From assembly GCA_963693085.1 (NCBI GenBank), contig OY856409.1, forward strand, positions 301,768,058-301,832,057: DNA of 64,000 bases. Reading direction: 5' to 3'. The notes beneath the pieces were generated by a model. That model was not told the DNA's origin. It was given only the letters and a program-made list of their open reading frames with translations, and did not search any database. The position numbers and the translations under genes are program-made. Shown here one piece after another: positions 13,801 to 28,800 of this stretch (its first letter is position 1; every line of letters begins with the position of its first letter). The stretch is from Alisma plantago-aquatica (lineage: Eukaryota > Streptophyta > Magnoliopsida > Alismatales > Alismataceae).

Positions 13801-16800
13801 TTCATAGTAAGATGGATTAGATATCTAGGAGTTTCTATATATGTATTACAAAGTTAACTATTTAATCATTGTTGAATTGCATTTGAACTCTTCTCAATAT
13901 ATATGCCCACCTCAAGGAATTTGTAAGAGTAGTAGCTGAACATTGAAATGATTTTGGTCTTATAAGAGACTGTTCCCCAAGGGGTAGGAATTGTTCTCAT
14001 CTCCTATGGCTCTAAACTCTTCTCCATCCCATGGTATGACTGTACAAAAACATAGCAAATCATTCATATCATCTTCAAACCAAAAGTATTCTATAGTTTT
14101 TTTATTTGATATCTCTTAAAGGTGGAGGGTTACAATTCTTATCAGGCTTGCAAAGGACATACTTGTTGCTTTTTACCCCTTTCCTGGTGCCCGCACACTC
14201 AGAACTTGTGATAAGCTCTACAATGATCTTTATCAATTGAGCTAACAGTTAAGTGGCAAGTTCTTCTCTCATAATTTTCTGCATTTTACATTTTGTTCCA
14301 ATTAATATCACACCAAAGCATTTTTGGCATTGTATTGTACCTCATGGAACGAGAACCATTCTAAAGGCCTCCTTGACAATCGAATCACACTGCCAACTTA
14401 AAACCATTTATGCAAAATCATCACCACACCTCACATAATTTTTATTAATGCTACTGTTTATGCCCACAATTGACACCCTAAGGTTAAGTGCTCCGTGAGG
14501 CCAGGTTGTTCCAACCTATCCATCATGGAAATGTTGGACCATATACCTAATTTTTAAGTGCACTTGTTTAAATTTGAAATGACCTTTCTACCAAGGAATG
14601 AAGCTTCCACGAAATCGGCGAAATTTTGATTTCAACGCCATCTGCTACGAAAGTATGCCGCTGTATCGCCATGTCGAGATCAACGAATTTTTTGCCCAGT
14701 TTTGAAATTTTTCCAGGAAAGAGTAAAGTTTACTTACCCCCCCCCCCCACACACACACATCAAGGACCCCCCACCTATATCCATATCAAATTTTATTACA
14801 TAAAATGATGCATTTAGGTGTAGAGATCACGCCTGTAAAATTTCATAAATTAATTTGCTCATTTTGGCGTCGAAACGGGCACTGTTGCATCTATCGAAAT
14901 TTTCGTCGAATTTTCAAAAAATTTCGGTTTCCATGCTGTCAAAACGACATCGAAATCATATACCTCATTCCTTACTTTCTACATCATTGCTTCTATGTTT
15001 TCTCTGACTATTTAAGACCATTCCTGAGTGAATCACTCTCTGCTGTAGTTGTCCATTCACTCATAATGTTGGGGATACTATCCGCTGCTTTCTTATGTCA
15101 ATCACTCCCATTCTTAAAGTAGATTCTATCCACCCTTATTACGTCCTCAAGAACTGATCCTACTTGTACGAGTCAGCATATTACCTATAAACTACCAACT
15201 TGGGTATCAGACACAATTATTCAATTATCAGGCACGCTGAACGACAAATAAAAACAAGGACAATGGAAAGAACATGAAATGATGATAAAAGTATTATATA
15301 TACATAGAGCTGGCAAAAGCTGACCTGACCCGCCCTACCCGCAACCCGACCCGATAAAACCCAAAGAAAATATAAACTCGAACCCAACCCGATGTTTACT
15401 CGAAACTCAATATGACCCGGAATTGTCATACCCAAACCCGACCCGACCCGGTGATATCGTGTGACGCCAGTCAACTTGAAAAAATCACAACCGACTTGAC
15501 TCGACTCGATATCTACCTGACCTGACATTGACCCGACCCGACATCAACCCACCCAACACCAACCCAACCCAATGTCAACCCGATCCAACACCAACCCGAC
15601 CCAATATCAACCCGACTTGACGTCAAACCGACCCTACACCGACCCACTGTCAACCCGACCCGAAATCAATCCAACCCAACACCGACCCGACCCAATGTCA
15701 ACCCGACCGAGTACTAGCGAGAAGTTGAGAAGTCAAGTTTTAGTTTTACAATAGATTTTGGTATGGCTTTATCAGTATATTATTTAACAAGAAATAGTTT
15801 GTTTGATAATTTGACAGTAAGGAAAAGGAAAGAGAAGTATATGGGATAATGGATAGTAAAAGAAGAAAATAACAAGTAATAATATTTTCTTTATTTTTTA
15901 ATTAATGCAACATATTAGTCATTACTCATTATCACAAGTCATAATTTGAATGACGTCCAACTCAAAACAACTTGATTATGCAAATATACAACCCAAGCAA
16001 CCCCAACTTGACAACTACCCAATTCAAAATGACTCGATTCGAACTCGAGTTAGCACCAGGAAATTGTGTAAATTAAAACGACCTGAAATGATTTGACGTG
16101 AACCTAAACCAACCCAATAATGAATCTGAACAAATTTGTACCAAAATTGACCCAACCTGAACACGAGCTAACCCAAAAATGCAAAATGAACCGAAGGGAC
16201 CAAACTAATACTAACCCGACTCGACATGAAAGGATAAAATAACCTCATCTTCGACCCGTAATGACCTTGGCCAAACTCGAAATGACCCGCCTGATTGCCA
16301 ACTCTTCAACCTGAACAGACTGAGACCCAACCCAAAACAACTAGACCCAAACCAAATATACAACCGAAGAAGAACCGATCTGATTACTACCCGACTCGAA
16401 AATGACTCGATCTGAAACCACATTAGCCTGAGGAAATAGTACAAATTGTCCCGACCTGATATTAAGACTACTCAAAATGATTTGACTTGAACCCGACCTG
16501 TCCTGACTCGATAAAGTAACCTGAAAAAATCTATATCAAAATTGACAAGACCCGAGCTTGAGTTGACCCAAAAATACAATTTGACTCGAAGGGACCCAAC
16601 CCGATACTAACCCGATCCAAACCCGAAAGAATAAAATAACCTGAATTATCTCCGACCTGTAATGGCCCGACCTGAAATGACTCGACCCACCCGATTGCCA
16701 GCTCACACGACAAACTCTTTTTTTTATTTTCTACTTATTTTCATAACATATATATTGAAAAATGTTGGTTCAACTCGTTCAACAATAGAGAATTTTCAAG

Positions 16801-19800
16801 TCCAGGGCCCAAAAAATACAAAGGAAGCACACTGAAATGCACTATAAGTAGCCACAAACGCCTACCCTAAAAGGCTAAAACTATAGAGAAAAGATAGTTG
16901 TCCTAAGAAAAATGTGACAAGCCCCAATCATAAAATGCCTAAAGATCTTATTGCTCATACTAAAGGTTGATCACAAAATGACGATCTCATCTTGCTAACA
17001 ACCCTATTCAAAGGGAAATTCTTATCATCATCATCATCATCATCATCATCAACTAAGCCTCAATCGCAACTATGTTGGGGCCGGCTACATGGATCCTTCT
17101 TTTCCATTCAACTCTATCATGGGTCATATTTTGGTTGAGATGTAGAGATTCAAAATCTCTCTTTATAAGCTCTTCCCATGTTAATTTAGGCCTTCCTCTT
17201 CTTCTATTAATTGTGCTTGCCTCAATAGTATTGCTTCGTATAGACACATTAGTCGGTCTGCATTGCACATGTCCATACCATCAAAGGGAAATTCTTATGA
17301 TCAACAATTTTACAAATGAGAGAAGCTCCTTCTCGCCCACCTTGAAAAACACACTTATTGCTGTACCAACTTCCAAATTCTTCTTGCTACTATTGTCAAC
17401 TTATGTGCATAACTATATTTGAATAAGTAATATTATGTATATTATACCTAAGACTCGGCACCGGACTAGTGGACTTGAGCGTCCTCGTTGCCCAAGCAGG
17501 GCAGGTGATTGACTGGAAGCCTTGACAATTATAGAGAGGAGGAAGAGGAGGGGAAGTAGGAAGAGGAGGCAGGAGAGGAGGAAGAGGAAGGCGACAACAA
17601 AGAATAATAAGAAGAAAAAGCAGGGGAAGACGAAAAGGTAACATCTGAAAAAAAGAAGTGGACAATAGCATAAAAAGAAAGGGGAGGACAAGGAGTAAGA
17701 AGCATGGAGGGAGGAAGAGGAGGAAGGGGAGGATGAGGTGGTAGAGGAGGAAGAGGAAGACAACAACGAAGAAGAAGAAAAGGGGAAGACGAGAAGCAAA
17801 ATAGAAGAAGAAAAATAAGTGAACATTAGCCAAAAAGGGGGAGGACGAGGAGCAAGAAGCCTGAAGGAGGAAGAGGAGTGGAAAGAAGAGGAGATGCGAG
17901 GGGAGGAAGGAGTGGATTGTAGTATAGAAAACCCAAAGAAGAAATACTTGGTCAGTGTCATTGTTGGGAGAGAGGAATCCAGAGTGCTTGCATAGGCATA
18001 GCATCACGGGGAAGAGTCAAAGACATGTAACTATTTTCCCTTGTTAAAGCCCATCAAGCACCTTATTTTAAAAAGCCCATCAAGCAGGCTTAAAAATCGC
18101 CTAGGTGGCTGCCCAAACCGCCCAAACTCCCAAGGAGACTGGGTCTGATTTTGGGGCATTGGGTGGCACACCAGGGTGCCCAAACGCGCCTAGGTGGTGG
18201 CTAGGCGAGAGCATGTACAACACATGTCACATCATTGAAACTACTCACACTTTCTTCTCGACATGCATGCATGTACCTAAGGAGTTTTTTTGGTGATGTA
18301 GTTGTTATCGCCCTATCATATCAACCACATGCCGTCCTTTGCCATTCATAACGAAATTCCTATTCAAGTCCTTCCTAAGGGGCCACTTTATCATGTATGT
18401 CCTTAGGTTTCTGGATGTGTATGTTTTGTTCATCATCTTGGTCTATGCTTGGACAAGCTCTGTGTGAAGTCTACTAAATGTCTCTTTTTGGGGTATTCTA
18501 GAAAGCATAAGGGGTATTGTTGTCATAGTCATTCCTTGCACCGTTTCATTTTGTCACCGTCTAGATACATCATTTTCTGATGGTGCATCTTCTGTGACAC
18601 ATGCCAATGTTGAGGAGCTCATACCTTTAGGTTGTGTTTGTTTCATGGGATCTCGGTAAGGATTGTACTCCTAATCGTATTGGTAACTGAATCCCGTGTT
18701 TGGTTGTGTAATAGGAAAGACTAGATAGTATATGGGCCACATTTGAATCCTAAGTGAGTAGGACTTTCAAGTTCTCGCCCACCCCAAAGATTAGCTCTAG
18801 AAATATTCTCAACTCCTCACGCACGTTCCCAACTCTCCACTCCAAACTGTCGATACCCTATGGCCCTTCATTCAGTGCAAGGTTCCTTGCATTGTGCGAT
18901 GTCTCAACCGCCATACCCTCACATATGGCCGTCAATCCCCTCCTCGACCGTCGTCGTCATCCTTCTTCATCCATGTCAATCTCCTCCTCCTTGACAAATG
19001 CCCTTCCCACACCTTCCTCATGCACAATCAACGAACTCCTCCATAACAAAAGTCCATGCCTCGACACCTCCACGCATGGATGGCTAACTCCTCTTTAATG
19101 GCCGTCATTCTTCCTTTCTCAAGCACTGTCTTCTTTCGCCTCCCCTCATACATGAATCTATGTCAACTACTCCTACGATCAACATGTCCGACTGCCTTCT
19201 GATCATGGCCTTGTTGCCGCAAGCAATTGTTTGCCGGTGAGATGAATTAAGCACAATAATAGAACAGTTGATCTTGCTCACAGGAGCATGACATTCTCTC
19301 CCAGAACTCACATGAAGCTTGCAAACACACCACTACAATGATATTGGCGTGATGGAACATTATCTGAAGACGGAAAAAATGAATTTCTAGACAGGGAAAA
19401 CAAACACACATCCTATCCGACATGCATTTTAGATGCAGGATGTCATTTTCATTTTCCTTTCCTTTTTGTTTACCTATCAATCCCATATTCCACCATATCC
19501 GATTGATTTGCTATCCAACAAGCCAAACATGGCCTTACCCATCATTGTCAAGCTTTATGAACCTCTTCCATACAGGTAAATGTCAATGAGACACCCCTTG
19601 TCCAACCATTACACATGTCATAGGGGATCTTCTACTATAGATAATTTTAAGGTTCCTACAATTTCAACATCTTCACCGGTTGCTTCTCTCTTGAATGGCC
19701 AAGTAGATGCATGTGTAGATGATAGGCCCATTGCCTTGAGGAAAAGAACTTGGTTTTACAGACTTGCACCCTTTACTCCATCTGAAAATTTGTTTCATAT

Positions 19801-22800
19801 GCTAATCTCTATTTTATTGTGCCTTTTGTCTTCATTTTCCTTGGTCTTCATACCATCATATGTTTCAAAAGCCTTGGATTACCCATGATAGCATCCTGCC
19901 TTAGAGGAAGAAATATCTTCCTTGAAACATAATCACACATGGACTCGTGTTTGACATTTTGACTTGGATGTTGGCTGCATATGGATCTTTACAGTCAAAA
20001 TTGGATTAGATGTCCCTTTCGGCGGACTCAAGCCCCATTTGGTTGCCAAGGGCTTCACATGGGTTAATGTGGAATACTTTAAGGAGTAAGGACCTTTTTC
20101 TCCTATAGTAAAAATGGATATGTTCATCTGCTCTTGTCCATTACGGCTCAAACTCTCCATCAACTTGATACAAAAATGCCTTTTTGCATGGGAATCTAAA
20201 CGAGGAAATTTACACGGACCAACCACTTGGGGGAGTCTGATCTAGCATGTTAATTTCATAAGTCCCTATATGGCTTGTCTTGCGTTGCACAAGACATGAG
20301 CGAATCCCTCGACCGGTTTTGTATAATCAGGGTGCTTGTATATTTATACACAATAGACTTTACAAACTTTACAAGTAGGTCCTTGACCTTTTTTCTCACA
20401 GATACACATGGCCCCCTATATATTACACACCCCCTCAACTTGGAGAATATATATCATATGTGCCCAGTTTGTTACATATGTATTGAATCTGAAAACCATT
20501 TCCGGACTTTGTAAACAAATTCATAACTGATCTTCTGACCTAACTCGTGACAACAGATTTTCTCCTGAATGTTTCTTCGCAAGAAGTGACCATCTACTTC
20601 AATGTGCTTAGTTATTTCATGAACAACGTGATTGTAGATAACATGGACAACAACTTGATTTTCACACTTTGATCCCATAGGAGGCTTCCTGCATGAAGCC
20701 AAGCTCCACTAACAAGTGGGGAATCCATAACAACTCACATGCTGCTAGGGCCATAGCTTTATACTTTGATTCTATCCTTGATCTTGCTATTACAGTCTGC
20801 TTCTCTTCTAGGCACATGATTTCCTCCAACTAACACACAATAGCCAGAAATAGAATGTTGTCAATACTACACCTAGCCCAATCAACATATCAGAAACCTT
20901 GCACATGCATATGTCCATGATTATGATATAAAGTCCCTTCCTAGGACTATGAGACATCTTAAGATACCTCAGAAAAAATACACATCATAACCTCATATGA
21001 CCTGCACATGGCTTATCCATGAACATAATAACAACACTAGTAGCAAAGGCAATGTCGTACCGACTGACAATCATATAAATTAACTTCCCAACAAGCCTCT
21101 ATACTCCATGGATCATCAAGTAATCCCCTGATCCATGGACAACTTGACTTTAAAATCCATTGGAATATCAGTGGATCTGGTGCTGAGCATCCCCGTCTTA
21201 GTGAGAAGATCTTGGATGTACTTCCTATCTGAGATTATTATCCCAGACTTGAACTTGGCAACTTCAGTCTCCAGAAAATATCTAAGATTGCACAAGTCCT
21301 TTGTCTGAATTTGGCCCTACAAAAAGGTTTTTGACCATGCAATGCCATAGCTGTCATCCCCACTAATACAATATCGTCAACATATACCACCTGGAAAGTG
21401 CTCTTGGAACTTTGTTGTCTGAAGAAGACTGAATGATCCATGGTGTATCAGTACCATTATTACTATTCCGATGCATAACTCCAAAGTGTTCTAGAATTTT
21501 GCCTACTGTCTGCATCTCTAATTACCTGTTATATCACTTGTTTATGCTATTGATTATATGGGGTTAGCGACTACTTATATCTAAGAGTTATTAGTTAAAG
21601 TAGGACTAAATATATTTATTCTTTTCCAAGTTAGATCAGGTAGATCAATTTACTTTTTTGATGCATCTGCTTTCCTATTTTGTTCTTATTGTATCCTTGT
21701 TTATAAATAGAGCTGGATACTTGTAATATAGTTAACTTTGTTATCCGCCATTTTTGTAGATTGTTGATTTAGGGCAGTGAAAGGCATATCCTTTCTCATC
21801 TCTGCTACCCACATCACCTCCTATACTCTTCTGATTGACCAGTGTAGGTGCTCAACCTACAAACAAGTCCCATAGGAGATGGTGTCAAAACAATTACTCT
21901 CTCTGTACCCAAATTTACCACTGGAATTGATGACTGTTGAATCATGTGAGCTAGTCTGGGTCCGAATTGGTACTCTTTGTCACTTTGAATGGATTTTCTA
22001 CATGTGATTGTATTTGGGTCAAAGTGATACCTGGTTAGAGCAGGTTCCCCTTTATTATATAGAGAAAACTATTTACATAATAGACCCAACAAGAAAGAGA
22101 AATAGTAAAGAGATACATAAATAATGAAACTTATTTCTAACACTCCCTCTCAAGTTGGAGCATACACATCATGCATGCCCAACTTGGAAGACATATCCTT
22201 GAAAGTTGAAGATGGAAGTGGCTTGGTGAAGATATCTGCCACTTGCTGACCAGTCCGAACATGAGGAGTTTGAATCTTCTTGGAGATCACTAAATCACGA
22301 ACAAAATGGTAGTCCACTTCTATATGCTTGGTCCTTTCATGAATCACCGGATTGCTAGCAATATGAATAGCTGCCTAGTTATCACACATGAGATAAATAA
22401 GTGTCTCAACAAACATCCCCATTTCTGACAAAAAAGACACAACCCACTGTAGCTTATAACCTAGCATGTGCCATGGCTCGATATTCGGCTTCTGTGCTGG
22501 ATCATGCTACTACAGTCTGTTTCTTGCTCCTCCGAGTCACCAGATGTGACCCAAGAAACACACAATAGCCAGATGTACAACACCTATCTTCAACACCACC
22601 TGCCCAATCAACATCAATAAATCCAACGATTTTCAAGGGTGTATGTGTGAGATTCTGTCCAGTAGAGTAGGTAAGGCCCTTCCCTTGCGACCCTTTAATA
22701 TAACGAAGAATCCAGGTGACTGCCATCCAGTGTGAATTTTAGGCGCACTCATGAACAGGCTAACAACTCCCAGAACATAATAAATATCAGGACGAGTAAC

Positions 22801-25800
22801 TATCAAGTAAATCAGTTTCTCTACAATCCTTCTATACTTTGCTGGATCATAAAAATCACTATCATTAGAGATAGAAGTCTTGGTATGATAATACATAAGT
22901 GTGGAGACGGGTTTGCACTGTGCCATACCCGTCTCTGCAAGGAGGTCAAGGACATACTTCCGCGGTGAGAGGTTTGTACCCTTCTTGGAGCATAGAACTT
23001 CTATGCCAATGAAATAGCAAAGATTACCCAGATCTTTCGTCTGAAATTGTGTTTGCAACCATTTCTTGAGTTGTAGAATGCTAGTAGAGTTGTCACTGGT
23101 GATGACAATATCATCTACATACACTGCTAAAATAATAGTGCCACTTGAGGACTTGTACACAAATAGTGAGTGATCAATAGAATCCCGGGTGAACCCAAAC
23201 TGTATAAGTGCATCACTGAATTTATTAAACCATGCCCGAGGTGACTGCATGAGACCATACAAGGATTTCTTTAACTTGCACACCTTCTAACACTCCCTGA
23301 GCAACATACTCACGAGGTTGCTCCATATAGACCTCTTCAAGTAGATCACCATGAAGAAAAGCATTCTTGACGTCCAACTGAAGAAGAGGCCAGTGAAAAT
23401 GAGTAGCAACAAAAATCAGAATCCAGACAGAATTGAGTTGAGCAACCGGAGAAAAGGTCTTAAAGAAATCAACGCCATGTGTTTGAGTGTACCCCTTTGC
23501 CATTAGGCGAGCCTTCAAGCGATCAATAGATCCATATGGATTCTGTTTCACAGTATAAACCAAATGACATCCTACAACAAACTTGCCAGGTGGGATTTCC
23601 ACCAAGTCCAAGGTAGAGTTCTCATGAAGTGCTGCCATCTCACTGTCCATAGCTTGGACCCAACACTCATGTCTGGCTGCTTCTGTATAAGAACTAGTAA
23701 CAATCGTAGAATTAAGGTGAAGAGCAAACGTGCGAGCTGCAGGTGACAAATGAGTCAAGCAACAGACATTCGCCAACAAATGACGAATAGTGCAAGACCG
23801 AACACCTTTCTGAGCTGCAACTGAAAAGTGTAAATTTGAAATAGAAACATCAAGAGAAGTGTTAGACAATGAGGAGGCATTCTGCTGGACTGGTGACGCT
23901 ACATCGTCTTTGCGACGCCCTGCTCGCCTGGTGTAAGCTAGTGTAAACGATTGAGGCGGTGGTGGTGGTGATGGTGGGGTGGTTTCTATAACTCTCTCAT
24001 CATACGACACAGGGAGTGGTGGCTCTCTTTCATGCTCAAAGATGTAGTCACTCTCAGGATGGTGCTCCCCCTCACTTTGAACATAGTCACTAAAGAACGG
24101 GGTAGACTCATGAAATGTGACCTCAGTCGACACAAAAAGGTGACGAATACGAGGACAGTAACACCCAAGGTTGAAAAATGCGTGAGGCGTAACAAGGCGT
24201 TTTTGTCTCAATGAGGCGAAGCGTAAGCCTCAAGGCGTTTGAGGCGTAAGCCTCAAAATATGTATGACGCAGTCATAAAATATATATACATACATACATA
24301 TATATATATATATATGTTATGTGTATCAATGTGTTATAACAAATATATATATATACAAGCACAACAATATGAAATAGTAATTATTTTAGAAACTTAATAA
24401 TGATAATAGAGACTATGGACCCACCAGAATATCAACATAAATATGTAAAAAAATAACAAGATATCAATTCTTTATACTACTAGAATAAAAGATGTCAATA
24501 GATAAACTGAAGGCGATAGAATTTCAAATTAGTAGGAACGAGGAACCAAATTTAGTTAACAATGATATGAAATTCACCGACATAGTGAATAAGAAGGTAG
24601 CAAACAAAGAGAAATTTAACATAGAGATTGAAAGATGTTACTCAGAAAATGATGATTAAATGTTTATTAATGAAAAGTAACAATCAACTACAAGAACTTT
24701 GATTTTTTTTCAAGAAAGTGTTTTTAATAAACTTAAAAGTAAACAATTTGGTGGTTAACATAAGACATCATCATTCAGAATCGAGGCGTGCGCCTCAGCT
24801 AAGCCTCAGAGCCTCAGTGCTTTGAGGCGGGCCTCAGACATTGTGAGGCGTAAGCCTCAGTCCAGGACACTGAGGCATAAGCCTCGAGGCGCATTTGGGA
24901 TAGCCTCACCAAGAGGCGTAAGCCTCGAGAGCCTCAAGGCGGGTTTTTTATTACCATGGTAACACCTATACCCCTTCTGTGTGGAAGAATATCCCAAAAA
25001 GAAGGTGCGAACTATGTAGGGGGACAACTTGTCAGCTGTGGATCAAACACCTGAAAGAACGCAGTGCACCCAAACACACAAAGAGGTACATGGAAAGGTT
25101 GCACGTTAGGTCGTAAAACAGAGAAGGGGGTAGCCCCTTGTAGGACAAAAAATGGCTGATGGTTAATAAAAAAAAGGCGGTGAGAAGAGCATCTGACCAA
25201 TATTTGTTGGGCACAAACATTTGAAAAAGTAGCGTACATGTTACATTAAGTAAGTGGCGGTTTCTGCGTTCAACACCCCCATTTTTTTGGGGTGTATGAG
25301 GATAAGTCGTCTGGTGAATCATGCCAACATAATTACAAAACGTTGAAACAGCCTTTTGAACATATTCTAGAGCATTATCGGTACGAAGAATCTTAATATG
25401 AGCATCAAACTGATTTTTTATTAATTGATGAAAAGTTTGAATAACAAACAAGACTTCATCGTGAGGCTTAAGTAAACCCAAGTCACGCGGGAGAAATCAT
25501 CAGTGAAAGACAAAAAATATCAAAAGCCATTGTAACTTGGCTCTTTAACAGGATCCCAGACATCACTATGAATAAGATCAAAAGGACGCTTAGAATAAGA
25601 AATGCGATTATGCTTGTCTAATTGATATGACTGCCACTCTAATGACTTTATTGAGGCTAATCCTGGAACAAGTTTCTGAAAACTTTGTAGGGATGGATGT
25701 CCATAGCGACAATGCCATTGCAAGAGGGAGCAGCTGAACACGGTGGAGGCAGTGGATGGAATCTGGCGAGCTGGGCGACCACCTTCAAAGAAGTAGAGAT

Positions 25801-28800
25801 CACCTTTCCTAGATCTCCTACCAATCGTCTTCCAGCTCCTAGGATCCAGTAACCCAAAGAAAGTGTCTCCAAAAATTACTAAGCATTTCAAAGAATCAAC
25901 TAGATTAGCAACAAACATTAAGTTAAATAGAAAGTCTGATACATAATGTACAGACTGTAAAGTTCAATTGGACGATGCTTGTACAGTGCTACACGCCTGA
26001 ACTGTTTGACAGAACCATCAACCAGTGTCACAGAAGAATGCATGATATACGAGTCAGAGGAAAGAAGCATAAATCGTATACCCGTCATGTTCTAGGAGGC
26101 CCTGGAATCCACCACCCACGTAGAGGATGGGATAGAGGCAAAAAGTGAAGTCCCCTAGTTACCCACATCTGAAACTAGACTAGCCGAAACGCCAAGCGAA
26201 GCTTGCTGAGTGGCCTGCAGGAGACAGTCATACTCCTCCTTGGAGATCGTAATATCTGAGTGCATCTGTTTAGAAACTCCAGAGGCAGATGTTCCAGAGG
26301 AATTGGCAGTATAACGTGCAACACCCACTAGAGGCGGACCATGCTTAGAATAACATTTTTCTTCTACATGTCCAAGTTTCACATAGAAAGTAAATTTTGG
26401 ACGATTTCCAGCACCTCGTCCTCGACCAACACCCTGTCATGTTCCTTTGGCAGCAACAACAAGAGAAGCATGATTCTCAATATGGTGTTCTCTTGGAGTA
26501 GTCGAAAAAGACTCAAATGATGACTGTTGAATCCGTACAATGGCTTCTTCAAGGCTTGGTAGTTTGTCTGTGGCTAAAATTGCACTCCCGGTTGAGGCAT
26601 ATACAAGATTTAAGCCTAATAGAAACCTTGCTGTTACTAGATCGTCTTGGTCTTTCATCTGGTCATCAGTCTTTAGTGGCTGATAGAAGTTGAGTTCTTG
26701 ATAAATAGATTGGATAGTGCCAAAATAATCTTCAAGGGAGCGGCAATTTTGTTTTCTGAAAATAGACGATCATAAACATTATAAAGACGAAGAGCATTCT
26801 TCTCGTGGGAAAGATATTTCTTTGCAGCTTCCCAAATTTGTTTAGATGTAGAGTAGAACATAAATCTGGAAGGAATCTGAGGCTCCACGCTATTCCAAAG
26901 CCATGATTTCACCAGCCTTTTAATTTTCCGCCAATTGGGATAATCTTGGCTACCTTCATCAGGAGGATCTGACTCAATAATGTCCAACTTCTCACGAGAT
27001 TCAAGCTCAATGTAGGTAACATTCATCTAAAGAAGATAATTCTGTGAGTTAAGCTTCACAGAAGTGATATGAGATTGGTCGTTGTAGACGACCGTAGTAG
27101 AAGCAACATGCTTGACATCTATCATATTCAGAAATTAAGAAAACAATAGGAGACTGAGAAGAACACGCTTTGTCTAGGATGAAACACACCGTGTCTGGGA
27201 AATGCACGACGTGTCTGATTTTCCAGATGTCGTGTGAGTTGACAGAAACAAAATCCAGGTACTCAACACGTCGGGTCTGATTTTTCACACGCCGCATGAG
27301 TTGCCAGAGACTCCTGACAGATTTGCACACACCGTGTTGGTAGGGGACACGCCGTGTCCTATTTCGGAGGCGTAACTTTCAATAACTGGGACACGCCGTG
27401 TCAGGGATAAGACAAGCCGTGTCTTCTGCGAACAGTGCCGTCAGAACAAAGATACTTGGGTGGCAACACGCTGTGTCGCCTGGGATCAAGGAACGAGGTG
27501 ATCGATACTGACACCGTTTAGACAGCTTGAAAATAGGTATTTAGCGGTATACCGACGGAAATACCGACAGATGCAATCCTGGCCGTTTCGACGTCAAAAT
27601 GAATGAATTAATTCATGAAATTTTACAGGTGTAATCTCTACACCTAAATGCAACGTTTAATGCAATAAAATTTCTTATTGGGTGTGTTGGGGGGGTCCAT
27701 CATGCGGGAGGTAAGAAATCTGACCTGTTTCGTTGGGATTTCGATGACAAAATGTAGGAATTCAAATATGAAATTTTACTAGTACAATCCACAAATTTAA
27801 ATAAACATAATTATGCAATAATATACAATTTACAACATAAGAATAACATATTTACTTACCAACTCACATCAGCTGTATGTTGAGTGGCGCGCTGGTTGTC
27901 CATACTGTAATGAGTTGATACTGTTGAGATATTCCTGCCATGACATATGCATCCTATACACTTGCTTGTATGTAGTCACGTGCTCCTCATACACATCATC
28001 ATTAACAAATTGTATCATCCCAATCTTTAGAAAATGCACTTGTAAATCTATGAGATATTGTGCCTTTCTTGGAGATGTAGGTGGAGGAGCTGGAGTAAGT
28101 GGACGTTGACTTGTTTGAGGATTTTGTTGAATAGCTACAAGCACGGCCATTGGAAGTATTGGGACTTGAGAAATAGGAAGAACTGAATGACCACCACTCC
28201 ATGTTTGCCCACCATCCTCAGAGAATGCAATGGAGTTGTACTGATAACTTCCATGCGGGCCTGAGACATTTACTCTATAGGTATATCCAACATGATGTTC
28301 TACTTCTGGTTGTGGTGGTGGTGGCTGATTTTGATATCCAGAGTACCCATATTGAGAATGAGATGGGTAGGGTTGTGCAGGTGTTTGCCCAAATAACATA
28401 TCGCCAAAGCCTAATGTTGAATCATGTTGAGATTGAGAATCAGAAGATGAAATACTCATGCTCCCAAATGAATAAGCAATATCAGAATGATAACCACTGT
28501 TGTAGCCTTGGGAGCCTGTAGCCGTAGGAGCCTCATGTGGCAATGCACCACTGTAGTCTTTGCCCGTTCGAGTTTTCCTCCTTTGAAAAGTTTTATCAGA
28601 CATGAGATATTCTTTTTCAGCTGGAGGAGGAGGTGCAACCTTAGTAACATAAGGAATCATTCTGAGGATCAACAGTAGGAGGATATTCCGGAGAGCGCTG
28701 ACCGCCACCTCCATCATTGCCACCATCGTCATCAGACTTGCACTTTGACCCAGATGCACTTTTTGAAGAAGGAGATTCTATGCTACCCATCTCTTCTTCC

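Noticed and set aside
17396..18007. Minus-strand ORFs of 203 and 182 codons rich in Ser, Phe and Leu
   Set aside because: Artefacts of a GA/GGA-rich low-complexity tract; two overlapping frames are equally open, and no domain is visible.
18754..19098. 114-codon ORF in the PIF-like element as a transposase
   Set aside because: Ser/Thr/Pro-rich with no DDE or Myb-like motif; the element appears non-autonomous.
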